Positions 19,989 through 31,791 of a stretch of DNA of 64,000 nucleotides are shown one piece after another. Location: NCBI RefSeq assembly GCF_001468125.1, contig NZ_LNYT01000007.1, forward strand, positions 173,125-237,124. The letters are read 5' to 3'. Made by a program: the position numbers and the translations under genes. This stretch comes from Legionella rubrilucens. Lineage in GTDB: Bacteria > Pseudomonadota > Gammaproteobacteria > Legionellales > Legionellaceae. The notes beneath the pieces are model-generated. The model was not told where the DNA came from and did not search any database. It saw only the letters and a list, made by a program, of their open reading frames with translations. Position 1 is the first letter of the stretch. Every line of letters starts with the position of its first letter.

Positions 19989-20615
19989 TTATTCCGCGCC
20001 TTCCTCGCCTTCAGCGGAAGTTTCTTCAGTCGCGCCGCCTCGGGGGGCATGAACGCTGACAACAGGCAGGTTATGGCTGCCGTCTTTTAAATCGACCGTC
20101 AGCTGAACCCCTTTGGGCAGCTTTAAATCAGCCAGATGCACCACATCATCCAGACCGACATCGGTCATGTCCACTTCGATGAACTCAGGCAGATCTTTCA
20201 CTTTGCAGCGGATTTCAAGCTGAGTCATGCTGTGGTTGATGATACCGCCGGCTTTTACGCCTCTGCAGGTGTCTTCATGAATGAAGTGGAGGGGAACGTT
20301 TTTAACCAGCACGTCTTTTGCCGAAACGCGTTGCAGGTCCATGTGCATGATAACAGGCTTATAGGGGTGGCGCTGCAGGTCTTTTAAAATGACATGCTCA
20401 ACCTTGCCATCGACAACGAGATCAAACACGCTGGAATAAATGCTTTCGCTTTCCAGGGCTTTAACGACTTTATTGTGCAATAAATGAATGGCTTGAGGCT
20501 TTTTATCGCCGCCATACAGAATACCCGGCACTTTATTTTCCAGTCGACGCAGGCGGCGGCTCGCACCTTTCCCCATGTCGACTCTTGCTTGTGCTTCCAG
20601 AACGATAGATGACAT
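19989..20615 (-). CDS. rplY: 50S ribosomal protein L25 (long Ctc form)
   Basis: 208 residues from ATG 20615, chosen because TTTGGAG precedes it; 34 further codons open upstream are not L25-like. The N-terminal ~95 residues are the 5S-rRNA-binding L25 domain (GKGASRRLRR, VPGILYGG). The C-terminal ~110 residues are the TL5/Ctc beta domain, ending in an acidic tail (EETSAEGEEGAE). E. coli L25 lacks that second domain; the long form is common in other Proteobacteria. Divergent from rplU across a 184-bp promoter region. Confidence 0.95.
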   Translation of the reverse strand: MSSIVLEAQARVDMGKGASRRLRRLENKVPGILYGGDKKPQAIHLLHNKVVKALESESIYSSVFDLVVDGKVEHVILKDLQRHPYKPVIMHMDLQRVSAKDVLVKNVPLHFIHEDTCRGVKAGGIINHSMTQLEIRCKVKDLPEFIEVDMTDVGLDDVVHLADLKLPKGVQLTVDLKDGSHNLPVVSVHAPRGGATEETSAEGEEGAE

Positions 20616-20718
20616 ATAAAACTCCAAATTAAAGTAAATTCCCCGTTTAACCCGCGACCAGGGTAAATCCTGAAAGTACAGGATGGGGTGGCGTAGTATA
20701 CAATAATTTAAAATCAAC

Positions 20719-20747
20719 TTGAAGTCGCAGCGTTAATTTCATAGAAT
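20719..20747 (+). promoter_or_regulatory. Sigma-70 promoter for rplU-rpmA
   Basis: TTGAAG (20719-20724) and TAGAAT (20742-20747) are separated by exactly 17 bases, 53 bases before the rplU start. A TATACT on the opposite strand (20695-20700) may be the -10 element of the divergent rplY promoter. Confidence 0.65.
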
Positions 20748-20799
20748 ATGCAACTTTGTTGAACTTGTGAAAGCCAAAGAGGCCAGTGGAGATATAGTT

Positions 20800-21111
20800 A
20801 TGTATGCGGTAATCAAGACCGGCGGTAAGCAATACCGCGTCAAAGAGGGTGACATTCTTAAGCTGGAAATGCTGCCTGGTGATGTAGGCAGTGAGATAAG
20901 CTTCGCTGACGTGTTAATGCTTGCAGACGGCGATAAGTTTACTTATGGCGCGCCACTGGTGAAAAAGGCCGTTGTTAAAGCGGAAGTGCTCGATCACGGT
21001 CGTCACAAGAAAGTTAAGATTATCAAGTTTCGTCGTCGTAAGCACCACATGAAACAAATGGGTCATCGACAATATTATACGCAGGTCAAAATTACTGCGA
21101 TTAGCAAGTAA
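20800..21111 (+). CDS. rplU: 50S ribosomal protein L21
   Basis: 103 residues from ATG 20800, exactly the usual L21 length; the 11 codons open upstream are not part of the family. [14 protein letters not shown] is the standard N-terminus, and [19 protein letters not shown] is the rRNA-binding C-terminal region. First gene of the conserved rplU-rpmA-obgE cluster. Confidence 0.97.
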   Translation: MYAVIKTGGKQYRVKEGDILKLEMLPGDVGSEISFADVLMLADGDKFTYGAPLVKKAVVKAEVLDHGRHKKVKIIKFRRRKHHMKQMGHRQYYTQVKITAISK

Positions 21112-21123
21112 GAGGGGAAACTA

Positions 21124-21387
21124 ATGGCTCATAAAAAAGCAGGCGGTAGTACACGCAACGGCCGCGACTCGAATCCTAAGTACCTTGGTGTCAAGCGTTA
21201 TGGCGGGCAGCTCGTCAATGCGGGTGAAATTCTGGTACGTCAACGCGGTACTCGTTTCCACGCCGGTGAAGGCGTAGGTTGTGGTCGTGACCATACCTTG
21301 TACGCTCTAGTTGGTGGACGCGTTGAATTCATTGTTCGTGGCGCCAAAAACCGCAAATTTGTTAAAATTATTGCGGTAGAAAATTAA
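21124..21387 (+). CDS. rpmA: 50S ribosomal protein L27
   Basis: 87 residues. The N-terminus [16 protein letters not shown] reaches the peptidyl-transferase centre, and no extra cleaved leader is present. It starts 12 bp after rplU behind an AGAGGGGAAA ribosome site, so the two are translated from one message. Two hairpins follow it. Confidence 0.97.
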   Translation: MAHKKAGGSTRNGRDSNPKYLGVKRYGGQLVNAGEILVRQRGTRFHAGEGVGCGRDHTLYALVGGRVEFIVRGAKNRKFVKIIAVEN

Positions 21388-21407
21388 TCCTGCACAGCTC
21401 GGTATTC

Positions 21408-21427
21408 CAGACCACTCGGTTGGTCTG
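21408..21427 (+). terminator. First hairpin after rpmA
   Basis: A 7-bp stem CAGACCA / TGGTCTG with a 6-base loop, 20 bases past the rpmA stop, without a T-run. It lies upstream of a true terminator and may stabilise the rplU-rpmA message. Confidence 0.4.
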
Positions 21428-21435
21428 ATTACTGA

Positions 21436-23571
<2,136 letters not shown>

Positions 23572-23576
23572 TGAGC

Positions 23577-24368
23577 TTACTCCTTTTCGACTTCAACCTG
23601 GTGGATGGTAACCTGTTGCACAGGCATTTCAATGCCCTGTTCATCAAAAACGCGTTTGATTTTTTCCTGCAGGCTGTTTTTTATGGTTTGCAAATCGCCG
23701 TTTTGAGCCCAGACCATCAATTTTAACTGCACGGCGTAATCGGCAAAATTGTCAATAATGACCATGGGTTCAGGCTCTTTCAGCACACTTTCGCAGGTTT
23801 CAGCTACGCCTTTAAGCAGTTGCTTGACCTGTTCAATGTTGCACTGATAGCTTACACCCAACAGCACGTCGATACGACGAGTCATAAAATAACTGAGGTT
23901 AAAGATTTCCGATTTCATCATCGATTCGTTAGGAATACGAACCAGCGTATTGTCAGACGTGCGTAATTTGGATGAAAGCAGGTCAATGGACTCCACCGTT
24001 CCGCGAATGGTTTTCACTTCGATGGTGTCGCCGACTTTAAAGGGTCTTTCAAACAGCAGAAAAATACCACTGATTAAATTGGATGCGGCAGTTTGCGAAG
24101 CAAAACTCACGGCCACCGTGAAAACACCGGCTGCACCCAGCAGGACACTGAGATTAAAGCCAAGGTGCTGCAGGCCAGTGACAAAGAACATAATAAAGAT
24201 GAGGTAAAATGTAGCGCGTCGAACCAGTTGCGCGTGATGGCGCGAAAAGCGTTGAGCAATGGGAATGGCAACAAAATGACTCACCTTTTTTGCCAGGAAA
24301 TAACCAAATACGAAAAGCCCCAGCGAATAGGCGAGGCTGATTAATTTAGCGGAATGGATAAACGTCAT
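23577..24368 (-). CDS. Small-conductance mechanosensitive channel (MscS family)
   Basis: 263 residues from ATG 24368 (AGAGAGAG precedes it). Two N-terminal membrane segments are followed by the pore helix region (GAAGVFTVAVSFASQTAASNLISGIFLL) and the soluble beta domain (FKVGDTIEVKTIRGTVESIDL, RIPNESMM). It has the length and order of E. coli MscS-type channels, which open under hypo-osmotic stress. Third gene of a minus-strand run licD-HAD/nucleotidyltransferase-mscS-cinA with gaps of 5-8 bases. Confidence 0.9.
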   Translation of the reverse strand: MTFIHSAKLISLAYSLGLFVFGYFLAKKVSHFVAIPIAQRFSRHHAQLVRRATFYLIFIMFFVTGLQHLGFNLSVLLGAAGVFTVAVSFASQTAASNLISGIFLLFERPFKVGDTIEVKTIRGTVESIDLLSSKLRTSDNTLVRIPNESMMKSEIFNLSYFMTRRIDVLLGVSYQCNIEQVKQLLKGVAETCESVLKEPEPMVIIDNFADYAVQLKLMVWAQNGDLQTIKNSLQEKIKRVFDEQGIEMPVQQVTIHQVEVEKE

Positions 24369-24376
24369 ATCTCTCT

Positions 24377-25801
24377 CTAAACGGGTATTGCCGCCGCAGG
24401 GGCAGGCAATGATGAAATCGAACGGGAATCCTTGCCGATACCGGGATGATGGAGCAGGAAGTGTTGTAAATCTTCCGGCGTCCCTAATCCCCACATGGCG
24501 TCCACTGCATAGGCTTTAAATTTCATGCCTTCTGTGATGCCTTCGTTATACACCGGCGCCACATAAAATTCATTATTGACGCGGATGTTCTTCGCGATCA
24601 TCTGACGGGCATGGCGAACATAGTCTTTGCCGCGGGTCCAATAATAAATGCCGACCGTGGCCTGATTGGAAATGACTTCCTTTTCCCGCAGCTGGGTGAC
24701 ATTGCCCAATTCATCCACTCGGATATAGCTCCACTTCGGGTGGGTGCTTTCAAACGTGAGTATACCCCCATCGACATGCGGTGCGTTCATGGCATGGAAG
24801 AAGGCGCCGCTTTCCCATTCCACGTATTGATCCGAATTGGCAATCAACAACGGCGCGTCATTGTCAATGCAGTCGGCAGCCAGTAGAGTACTGCAGCAGG
24901 CCCCCTCCGTAATGCCGTCGGTGATAAGGATGCGGCAGCCAGGCGCAATGATTTTAAGCAATGACTCCAGATGATAGGTCTCATAATGGTCGCGCCTGAC
25001 AATAAAGATAAAATTCGCCTGAACATTGAGATTTTCGACAGCCAACTGAATCATCGGTTTATCGCCAATGCTGATAAGCGGCTTTGGAAACGTAAAGCCG
25101 GCATTGACAAAACGGCTGCCGGCACCGGACATGGGAATGACCACATTCAGGCTGTCGTCATGCCATTTGGCGGATTGCACGCGGCGTTGCATGTCCTGAT
25201 AAATTTTAGTGATGCACACTTCCGCTGGACTTTTCACCGCGCAAAGGTTAGCGCCGGACGACAAAGCGGCGGTACGGCCCACGTAGGAATCTTCAACAAT
25301 CAACGTTTCCTTGGGCAGTACTTTTTCCTTCATCATCGCAAGCCAATACATTTCCGGATGGGGTTTGGCGGACAGCACATCCTGATTGGAAATGAAATAA
25401 TCAACGTATTGCATAAGCCCCATTTTCAGCAGGACCAGTTTGATGGTTTCACGGATGGAATTGGAGCAGACATAAATTTTTAAGCCATCCGCCTTAAGCC
25501 GCTGGAACAAGGCTGTGATTTGCGGATCAGGTTCAAGCATTTCATCAATGACCTGAAACGTGAGGGCTTGTTTTTTATGCCAGATGGATTGATGAAAGCT
25601 GACATCAAGCCCGCGTTGCTCGCTCAATAATTCCAATTTGCGCTGCGTACTTAAGCCGTCAAACAATTGCAGGTGATCTTTTTTACTGATGACATAACGC
25701 TCATCCACTTCAGCCAAAGCGCGATTTAAGGCGACAAAGTGATGCTCGCGGGAATCAACCAGCACGCCATCCAAATCAAAAATCACCAGTTTGATATTCA
25801 T
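24377..25801 (-). CDS. HAD hydrolase fused to a sugar-type nucleotidyltransferase
   Basis: 474 residues. Residues 1-~215 are a HAD phosphatase of the beta-phosphoglucomutase/Gph type: FDLDGVLVDS (D9, D11), CSNS (motif II), AKPHPEMYW and IVEDSYVG (motif IV). Residues ~225-460 are a GT-A nucleotidyltransferase: IPMSGAGSRFVNAGFTFPKPL (nucleotide-binding loop with the KP pair), NSDQY in the DxD position, and a WGLGTPEDL end like other NDP-sugar or NDP-choline pyrophosphorylases. The start has its GGAG inside the end of licD, five bases upstream, so translation is coupled. With LicD it probably activates and transfers a small phosphorylated group to a surface glycan; the substrate is unknown. Confidence 0.85.
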   Translation of the reverse strand: MNIKLVIFDLDGVLVDSREHHFVALNRALAEVDERYVISKKDHLQLFDGLSTQRKLELLSEQRGLDVSFHQSIWHKKQALTFQVIDEMLEPDPQITALFQRLKADGLKIYVCSNSIRETIKLVLLKMGLMQYVDYFISNQDVLSAKPHPEMYWLAMMKEKVLPKETLIVEDSYVGRTAALSSGANLCAVKSPAEVCITKIYQDMQRRVQSAKWHDDSLNVVIPMSGAGSRFVNAGFTFPKPLISIGDKPMIQLAVENLNVQANFIFIVRRDHYETYHLESLLKIIAPGCRILITDGITEGACCSTLLAADCIDNDAPLLIANSDQYVEWESGAFFHAMNAPHVDGGILTFESTHPKWSYIRVDELGNVTQLREKEVISNQATVGIYYWTRGKDYVRHARQMIAKNIRVNNEFYVAPVYNEGITEGMKFKAYAVDAMWGLGTPEDLQHFLLHHPGIGKDSRSISSLPAPAAAIPV

Positions 25802-25806
25802 TCTTA

Positions 25807-26679
25807 TTACTCCATTACGTCTTTTTGGCGATCAAGGTAGGGAATCAGTTCCCGACAATGCTTCATTATTTGCTCATGTATTGGCGGCAGCGTCAGGTAG
25901 TCGCCGTAGAGTTGAGTCAGTATGGCTTCCGCCTGATTAATAATGTTGAACTCGGCGGATTCAAAGCGTGCCCGTTTTAAGGGGTAGATGGCCGTTAGCG
26001 GCAGCAGATTGCTGTTCACGCAATCAAAGCCATAGCCTGAATAAGGGCTCCTGCTGGCATTGGCTCGGCGGATAATTCCTTCAAGCAGCGAATCGAGCCA
26101 GTGTTTGGGGATAAACTGGCCGAGCAGTTCATAAAGGCGTGCATGCCCTCCCAGGGGCAAGGGACAGTATTTATGGCGGCTTAGGCGCACTGTTTTTTTG
26201 GCAAGCCATTTGTAAAGTTTTCTTTTAACCGGATTGGCGGGCATGTGATCATAGACAAACACATCGATGAAGATCCCCTGTTGGTAGGGTTCATTCCCTT
26301 GTTCATGCCATTCAATGAAACGGCTGTCTTTATCGCGAATCTTTAAAGGAACGGCAAGATTATAATAACCCGGATCTGTTTGTGCTGTTTGCAGCCACAG
26401 GTGCTCAGGAAGCAGGGCGGGCGCCAAGCGAAGGAATTTTTCATAGCTTTGGCGGGGCATGGAAATGTCCATGTCGTCATCCCAGGGAATAAAACCCTGA
26501 TGACGCACCGCACCCAGCAGCGTTCCCCCCTCCAGCCAGTAATCCAGTTCATGCTGCCGGCAAATGCTATCGACGATTTTAAGCATCTCGAGCATTTTTA
26601 ATTGTGCCTGCCGCAACCGGCCATCCTGTTGAGCATTATCAGCAGCGGCAGAGAAGGTGATCCCGGGTTGATGCAGCAT
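25807..26679 (-). CDS. LicD-family phosphotransferase
   Basis: 290 residues. The LicD core is intact: LDYWLEGGTLLGAVRHQGF followed by IPWDDDMDI (residues ~46-72), with the metal-binding Asp run. LicD proteins transfer phosphocholine or similar phospho-groups to cell-surface sugars. The start follows AAGGAAC. It is the first gene of the run, followed five bases later by the HAD-nucleotidyltransferase fusion that may make its activated donor. No choline kinase or choline transporter is seen here, so the donor could be something else. Confidence 0.85.
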   Translation of the reverse strand: MLHQPGITFSAAADNAQQDGRLRQAQLKMLEMLKIVDSICRQHELDYWLEGGTLLGAVRHQGFIPWDDDMDISMPRQSYEKFLRLAPALLPEHLWLQTAQTDPGYYNLAVPLKIRDKDSRFIEWHEQGNEPYQQGIFIDVFVYDHMPANPVKRKLYKWLAKKTVRLSRHKYCPLPLGGHARLYELLGQFIPKHWLDSLLEGIIRRANASRSPYSGYGFDCVNSNLLPLTAIYPLKRARFESAEFNIINQAEAILTQLYGDYLTLPPIHEQIMKHCRELIPYLDRQKDVME

Positions 26680-26747
26680 GAAAGTTCCTTATTCGGGTAA
26701 AGAAAAGAGTATACCTGTTATCAGGATGTCTGGGTATAGAACCAGGG

Positions 26748-27644
26748 CTACCGACGTTGCTCAAGCGATTCGGTTAGCCGCCTCAATTCATCCGCCTGGT
26801 CGCCAAATGGCTCAAGGGAGGCGAATGCCAGGGAATAATGGTGTTTAATCAACGATTGCAATTCGGCTTGGCTGTGCAGCGCAGCAAAGGTCATTTTCTC
26901 GTTTTCCAAATCGGAAGCCCGTCCCTTACCGTGGGTTTTTTCCGCGTACTGGTCCAGGTAATCATCCTGCATTTGAAAAACGAGACCCAGATGGGTTGCG
27001 AACTCACGAATGGCTTGAGCAGCGTCCGGTTTGACATCTTTTGCAGCGGCAAGAGGCATGGTGGCGCAGGCAAGAATCAGTTGGCCGGTTTTGAGTGAAT
27101 GGATAAAACGCAGGCGTTCCTCATCGATCCCACGCTGGCTTAACTCGCTTAAATCGAGGCATTGGCCGCTGACCATGCCTGAGACGCCACTGGCTTTCGT
27201 CAGTGCATTTGCCACGGCAATCACTTGCGCGGCGGTCAGGTAAGCCGGCAGTTTATTCAAAAGAATTTCAACCGCCATGCCCTGCAGGCCATCGCCTGCC
27301 AATATCGCGGTCGCCTCGTCAAAGGCTTTGTGGCAACTGGGTTTGCCGCGGCGCATGTCGTCGTCATCCATGGCCGGTAAATCATCATGAATCAGGGAAT
27401 AGGCGTGCGTCAACTCAATCGCGGCGGCCAGGATGTCCAGGCAGTCGAGGTCGATTTTCAACAGTTGACCAATGAGATAAACCAATACCGGCCGTAAACG
27501 TTTTCCGCCGGGAAACAGAGCATAGGTAATGGCTTCTTTCAGGCGCGGGGCCGCGATATCATAGCCGGCCAGTAACTGTTTTAAGTAGTCATCATGCCGA
27601 TGGGCGTGGCGTTCCAGGATTTTATTGATCATCGGAAGGATCAT
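26748..27644 (-). CDS. ispA: Farnesyl/geranyl diphosphate synthase
   Basis: 298 residues. It makes C15 (or C10/C20) prenyl diphosphate. The first Asp motif [18 protein letters not shown] has the two-residue insertion typical of bacterial FPP synthases, GGKRLRP precedes it, and the second motif is MQDDYLDQ. The first ATG overlaps the end of xseB by 23 bases; an ATG four codons on (27632) is possible. The xseB-ispA order matches the E. coli xseB-ispA-dxs cluster, but dxs is not downstream here. Confidence 0.94.
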   Translation of the reverse strand: MILPMINKILERHAHRHDDYLKQLLAGYDIAAPRLKEAITYALFPGGKRLRPVLVYLIGQLLKIDLDCLDILAAAIELTHAYSLIHDDLPAMDDDDMRRGKPSCHKAFDEATAILAGDGLQGMAVEILLNKLPAYLTAAQVIAVANALTKASGVSGMVSGQCLDLSELSQRGIDEERLRFIHSLKTGQLILACATMPLAAAKDVKPDAAQAIREFATHLGLVFQMQDDYLDQYAEKTHGKGRASDLENEKMTFAALHSQAELQSLIKHHYSLAFASLEPFGDQADELRRLTESLEQRR

Positions 27645-27852
27645 CGACAGAAATTAAATGGTGGCTGGTCAGCATTTCAATTTTCTGCTCAGCCTGAGTC
27701 AATACTTCCTGGCATTGACGGGCCAAAGCAATGCCTTTTTCAAATTGCTTAAGCGAGTCTTCCAGGGACAATTCCCCTTTTTCAAGCTGCTGGACGATGG
27801 CTTCCAGCTCGCTGATTGATTGTTCAAACTGAACTGGTTGGGTCATGGGCAA
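27622..27852 (-). CDS. xseB: Exodeoxyribonuclease VII small subunit
   Basis: 76 residues, the usual size. [26 protein letters not shown] is the conserved core; the short helical protein binds XseA. It overlaps ispA and is probably translated in coupling with it. The large subunit gene is not in the window. Confidence 0.93.
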   Translation of the reverse strand: MPMTQPVQFEQSISELEAIVQQLEKGELSLEDSLKQFEKGIALARQCQEVLTQAEQKIEMLTSHHLISVDDPSDDQ

Positions 27853-27999
27853 ACCTTCTCGATAAAAGAGGGAGTATAGCTTTTTAGTTTAAAGTTTCAA
27901 CGGGTTCTGTGAGAATCCCTGGACTCACAGCCCCGTTCCCGAAGCAGGTCGCAAGGAAACTTTTTTATAACAGGGCATTGAACTGTAGACGCGTTGCGA

Positions 28000-29043
28000 T
28001 TAAGCCGGGTACTTAAACCAGGCGGGCAATACCTTGTTTAAATACACCATGAATTTCCATAGGCCAACCTGTGATTCCACGCTGCCGTAAGGATCCGCCT
28101 TGTGCTCGGGAAACGCGATGCCCAAACCGAACAGGCCGGGACCAATGATGCCGACATGGGGATTGTAAGGCGCCTGCTCGTAATCGCCGATGACTAAATT
28201 TTTTCGCCGTGAAAAGCCAACGGCATAAATCACCTGATGGCATTCGGGCAGGTAGCGGGCAATGTTGGGTTCGCTGGTGTTGTAGCGGACTAAGTTGGCA
28301 GGCAGGGTGCCGTCAATGTTTTCCCGGGCCCAGGCCGCAGTTTCGCCTTTAAGACCGGTGTTATCAAAAAGAATCCAGTCACCCATTTCCACGGCATAGC
28401 GGCAGGGGGATCGGTAAAAGTTAATGATTTTTTTAACCCCCAGTTCCACCAGATGGCGCACGACAATAATGGCTGAGTGCGATGAGCCGAAGACGCCATA
28501 AGTGTGTTCCCTGTTCACCGCGTCGGAGAGTTTGGGTTTGTCAATGGCTGTCTCAAAGGGCATGACATCGACGCCCGCATGGTTAAGACTTGAGGGCACA
28601 GCGCCCGTGGCGAGAATCACATTGTTTGCTTTAAAGGAATCCTTGCCGTTGTCCAGGGACCAGGTTCGTCGGGTTAAGGCCATGGTATGGATGGTGGTTT
28701 TGACGCTGTGCACATCGCGGCGCAGGTGATCGCTAATCCATTGCAGAGGCTCAACAATGTATTTCAGGGTACAGGTCGACTCCGGAGGCAATTGATTCAA
28801 GCGAAAGTCAGGCGCATCATTGTAGCGAAAGGAGGCGGCATCGTTTAAAAAATCAATAAACCGTTTAACGCTGGTATTGCTGGACACATTGGACCACAAT
28901 TGCCCAAGATCACCCACGTTAAACTGGGGGTCCAACCATAAAATACTGGCCGGCTTAATGCCGTGATCCAGCAATTTGCCCACTGCGGCAATGCCGGCAG
29001 GCCCGGCGCCAACGACAGCCCATTCAAAACTTGTCTTGCTCAT
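28000..29043 (-). CDS. FAD/NAD(P)-dependent oxidoreductase, function unknown
   Basis: 347 residues. An N-terminal Rossmann loop WAVVGAGPAGIAAVG (dinucleotide binding, residues ~8-22), a second loop in YGVFGSSHSAIIVVRHL, and ATGAVPSS and YAVGFSRR-type turns place it in the pyridine-nucleotide oxidoreductase superfamily. No redox-active CxxC is seen, so it is unlike thioredoxin reductases and closer to monooxygenase-like or pyridoxal/amine-type flavoproteins. Divergent from radA with a 90-bp gap. Substrate unknown. Confidence 0.75.
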   Translation of the reverse strand: MSKTSFEWAVVGAGPAGIAAVGKLLDHGIKPASILWLDPQFNVGDLGQLWSNVSSNTSVKRFIDFLNDAASFRYNDAPDFRLNQLPPESTCTLKYIVEPLQWISDHLRRDVHSVKTTIHTMALTRRTWSLDNGKDSFKANNVILATGAVPSSLNHAGVDVMPFETAIDKPKLSDAVNREHTYGVFGSSHSAIIVVRHLVELGVKKIINFYRSPCRYAVEMGDWILFDNTGLKGETAAWARENIDGTLPANLVRYNTSEPNIARYLPECHQVIYAVGFSRRKNLVIGDYEQAPYNPHVGIIGPGLFGLGIAFPEHKADPYGSVESQVGLWKFMVYLNKVLPAWFKYPA

Positions 29044-29133
29044 GGTTATTTTTCCCGATGACCTGATTTGCTAATTTACACCACTTGAGAAAGAATACAA
29101 AAAATTTAACACGTTCAGGTTTCTTTAAACGCA

Positions 29134-30483
29134 ATGAAAACAAAAACCCGATATGTATGCAATCACTGCGGAGCGGTGTTCTCGCAATGGGCCGGACAAT
29201 GCGCCCAGTGCGGTGTCTGGAATGGGGTCACGGAAGAAAGCCTTGCCTCAGGCGGGCGCACCAGCAGGCTGGGTCATTATGCCAATCAGCGTTCCGCTGT
29301 CACGGCAGTGGAGGAGGTGGTGCTGCATACCGAAGTCCGTATGGATTGCGGTCTGTCGGAATTGAATCGCGTGTTAGGCGGTGGATTGGTGGATGGTTCA
29401 GTGGTGTTAATCGGCGGCGATCCGGGAATTGGCAAATCCACCCTGCTTATTCAGACGTTGGCCAATTTGTCGCAGGAGCACAAGGTCCTTTATGTTACCG
29501 GCGAGGAATCCCTGCAGCAGGTCGCCATGCGGGCACGGCGTCTGCAATTGCCGCTGGCCGGTTTACGACTTCTGGCGGAGACCCAGGTGGAAACCATCAT
29601 CGACCATGCAAGAAAGGAAACGCCTCGCATTCTGGTGGTGGATTCCGTGCAGACCATCTTCACTGACTCCATTACTTCCGCACCCGGGGGGGTAAGTCAG
29701 GTGCGCGAATCAGCCGCGCAATTGGTGCGTTTTGCCAAAATGACGAATACCGCTGTTTTTCTGGTTGGGCATGTGACGAAAGAGGGGGCCTTGGCCGGGC
29801 CTCGGGTTCTGGAGCACATGGTCGATACCGTGCTTTATTTTGAAGGGCAGAGCGATAGCCGTTTCCGTGTGATACGCGCCATTAAAAACCGCTTTGGCGC
29901 CGTCAATGAGCTGGGTATTTTTGCCATGACTGATCGCGGATTGAAAGAAGTAGCCAACCCCTCAGCCATTTTCTTATCCCGTCAACCGGAAACAACGCCG
30001 GGCAGTGCGGTGATGGTTACCTGGGAGGGATCGCGTCCCATGCTGGTGGAGGTTCAGGCGCTGGTGGATGAGGCGCATGGCCAACAGGCCAAACGCATCA
30101 CCGCCGGCCTTGAACACAACCGTCTGGCCATTCTGCTGGCCGTGCTGCACCGTCATGGCGGTGTGGCGACTTTTGATCAGGACGTGTTTATTAATGTCGT
30201 CGGCGGAGTAAAAGTGACCGAAACCGGCAGTGATTTGGCCTTACTGGCGGCTGTGGTCTCCAGTTTACGCAACAGAGCGGTTGACCGTGAAACCATCGTT
30301 TTCGGCGAAGTGGGTTTAGCCGGTGAGATAAGGCCGGTACAAAGCGGGCAGGAACGTTTGCGTGAAGCGTCGAAGCATGGGTTTAAGCGCGCCATCATTC
30401 CGTTGGCTAACGCGCCAAAACAGCCCCTGTCCATGGAGGTCATTGCTGTGAAACACCTTCAGGAAGTCCTGGCGCAGTTGTAA
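29134..30483 (+). CDS. radA: DNA repair protein RadA/Sms
   Basis: 449 residues, standard. N-terminal zinc finger CNHCG...CAQCGVW, RecA-like ATPase with Walker A GGDPGIGKST (residues 94-103), the RadA-specific KNRFG motif (251-255), and a C-terminal Lon-protease-like domain (GGVKVTETGSDLALLAA, FGEVGLAGEIRPV). It is a branch-migration helicase in recombination and transformation. The ribosome site is weak. It converges on the patatin gene with 18 bp between stops. Confidence 0.97.
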   Translation: MKTKTRYVCNHCGAVFSQWAGQCAQCGVWNGVTEESLASGGRTSRLGHYANQRSAVTAVEEVVLHTEVRMDCGLSELNRVLGGGLVDGSVVLIGGDPGIGKSTLLIQTLANLSQEHKVLYVTGEESLQQVAMRARRLQLPLAGLRLLAETQVETIIDHARKETPRILVVDSVQTIFTDSITSAPGGVSQVRESAAQLVRFAKMTNTAVFLVGHVTKEGALAGPRVLEHMVDTVLYFEGQSDSRFRVIRAIKNRFGAVNELGIFAMTDRGLKEVANPSAIFLSRQPETTPGSAVMVTWEGSRPMLVEVQALVDEAHGQQAKRITAGLEHNRLAILLAVLHRHGGVATFDQDVFINVVGGVKVTETGSDLALLAAVVSSLRNRAVDRETIVFGEVGLAGEIRPVQSGQERLREASKHGFKRAIIPLANAPKQPLSMEVIAVKHLQEVLAQL

Positions 30484-30501
30484 TCGCTCAAACGTGTCCG
30501 G

Positions 30502-31716
30502 TTAATGTTGATCGAAATAGTCGGGTGTTACCCCATAGATCGAACAGGCTAAGGTCTTGTTCGATTTGTTTTCCCATTCTGGATTATTCAGAACATCGAT
30601 GGCATTGTGATAACCGGTCCTTAAACGGAAATCAATGGCCGCGCGCGAGAAATTATAATCCTTAAATGAGTGTGAATAAGGGGTGCCGCTGTAAATGATA
30701 TGCACCACACTGAAGCGTTTGCTGTGCCCCAAGTCTAAAATTTTTTTCACTTCAGGATCCTGTTTGACCGATTCGGGCAGTTTACGGCCCAGGTATTCAA
30801 TGGCCGCCTGTAAATTCTGCCGGCTGGTGTACACGTTGGTTAAACGGCGTGAGTGGCTGGCGTAACGGATGTCTTTCTGCCGTTCTTCAAGCTGATCCAT
30901 GGTTTGCGGCAGACGCCCTTTGAGACTGAAACAATCCACGACAAAGCAGAGGGTATCCTGTTCGGGCAACGCATCAAGGACCGTAACTAACGGCGTGTTG
31001 GCATAAATACCGCCGTCCCAAAAATAATCTTCGCCAATTTTAATGGCAGGAAAACCCGGCGGCAGAGCGCCGCTGGCCATGACGTGCGCTGGAGTGATTT
31101 CCATCTTCTGGTTGTTGAAAAATTCCATTTCACCCGAGGTGATGTTGACCGCGCCAAGACAGAGGGTCACTTTCTTATCATTGATGCGATCAAAATCAAT
31201 GACCTTTTCCAGAGTGGTCTGCAACGGGGTGGTGTCGTAGTAGCTGAGATAGTCGGGTGTGTCTTTGGAGAGAAAATGGGGCGGAAATAAGCGGGGTGTA
31301 AAAAATCCTTCCAAGCCATGGAAAACGGAATGCCAGGCTCCCATTTGATTGTACATGTGATGGATGTATTCCACATCCTGAAAATTAACCAGCCCGTCAA
31401 ACCATAATTGCGGTACGATGGTTTCCCAGAATTCCATTAATTTGCCCACCTGCTGTTCTTTGGCATTTCCGGCAATGATGGCACTGTTAATGGCGCCAAT
31501 GGAAACACCGGCAAGGAAATTGGGGCAGTAACCTCGCTCATGAATTGCTTTGAAGGCGCCGACCTGATAAGCGCCCAAGGCACCGCCTCCCTGAAATACA
31601 CAGGCGATTCGTTCATAGGTCTGCTTGCTGCCTGTGGTTTTTTCAGGTTGGTTAATCAGGCAAAGCGCACTTTTATGATGGGGTGAGTGATTTTTTTTGC
31701 TATGCTTTTGCGCCAT
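30502..31716 (-). CDS. Patatin-like phospholipase with DUF3734-type tail
   Basis: 404 residues from ATG 31716, preferred over the ATG at 31737 because TTGGGAGC precedes it. The patatin fold signature is complete: GGGALGAYQVGA (oxyanion hole), GVSIGAIN (nucleophile Ser) and WDGGIYANTPL (catalytic Asp of the Ser-Asp dyad). The C-terminal ~130 residues (RRLTNVYTSRQNL...SRAAIDFRLRTGY) resemble the DUF3734 extension of bacterial patatins. It is expected to hydrolyse acyl esters of lipids. The basic, His/Lys-rich N-terminus is not a signal peptide. Whether it acts inside the cell or is secreted cannot be told. Confidence 0.9.
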   Translation of the reverse strand: MAQKHSKKNHSPHHKSALCLINQPEKTTGSKQTYERIACVFQGGGALGAYQVGAFKAIHERGYCPNFLAGVSIGAINSAIIAGNAKEQQVGKLMEFWETIVPQLWFDGLVNFQDVEYIHHMYNQMGAWHSVFHGLEGFFTPRLFPPHFLSKDTPDYLSYYDTTPLQTTLEKVIDFDRINDKKVTLCLGAVNITSGEMEFFNNQKMEITPAHVMASGALPPGFPAIKIGEDYFWDGGIYANTPLVTVLDALPEQDTLCFVVDCFSLKGRLPQTMDQLEERQKDIRYASHSRRLTNVYTSRQNLQAAIEYLGRKLPESVKQDPEVKKILDLGHSKRFSVVHIIYSGTPYSHSFKDYNFSRAAIDFRLRTGYHNAIDVLNNPEWENKSNKTLACSIYGVTPDYFDQH

Positions 31717-31791
31717 TGAGCTGCTCCCAACGTCCATGATTGTAAAGTATAGCTTCAGACTGCAAGAAGTGTACCGTTTAACGCTTAAGGC

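Noticed and set aside
29085-29666. 193-residue plus-strand frame overlapping radA
   Set aside because: It lies in another frame of the well-supported radA and has an Arg/Gly-rich, non-protein-like composition.
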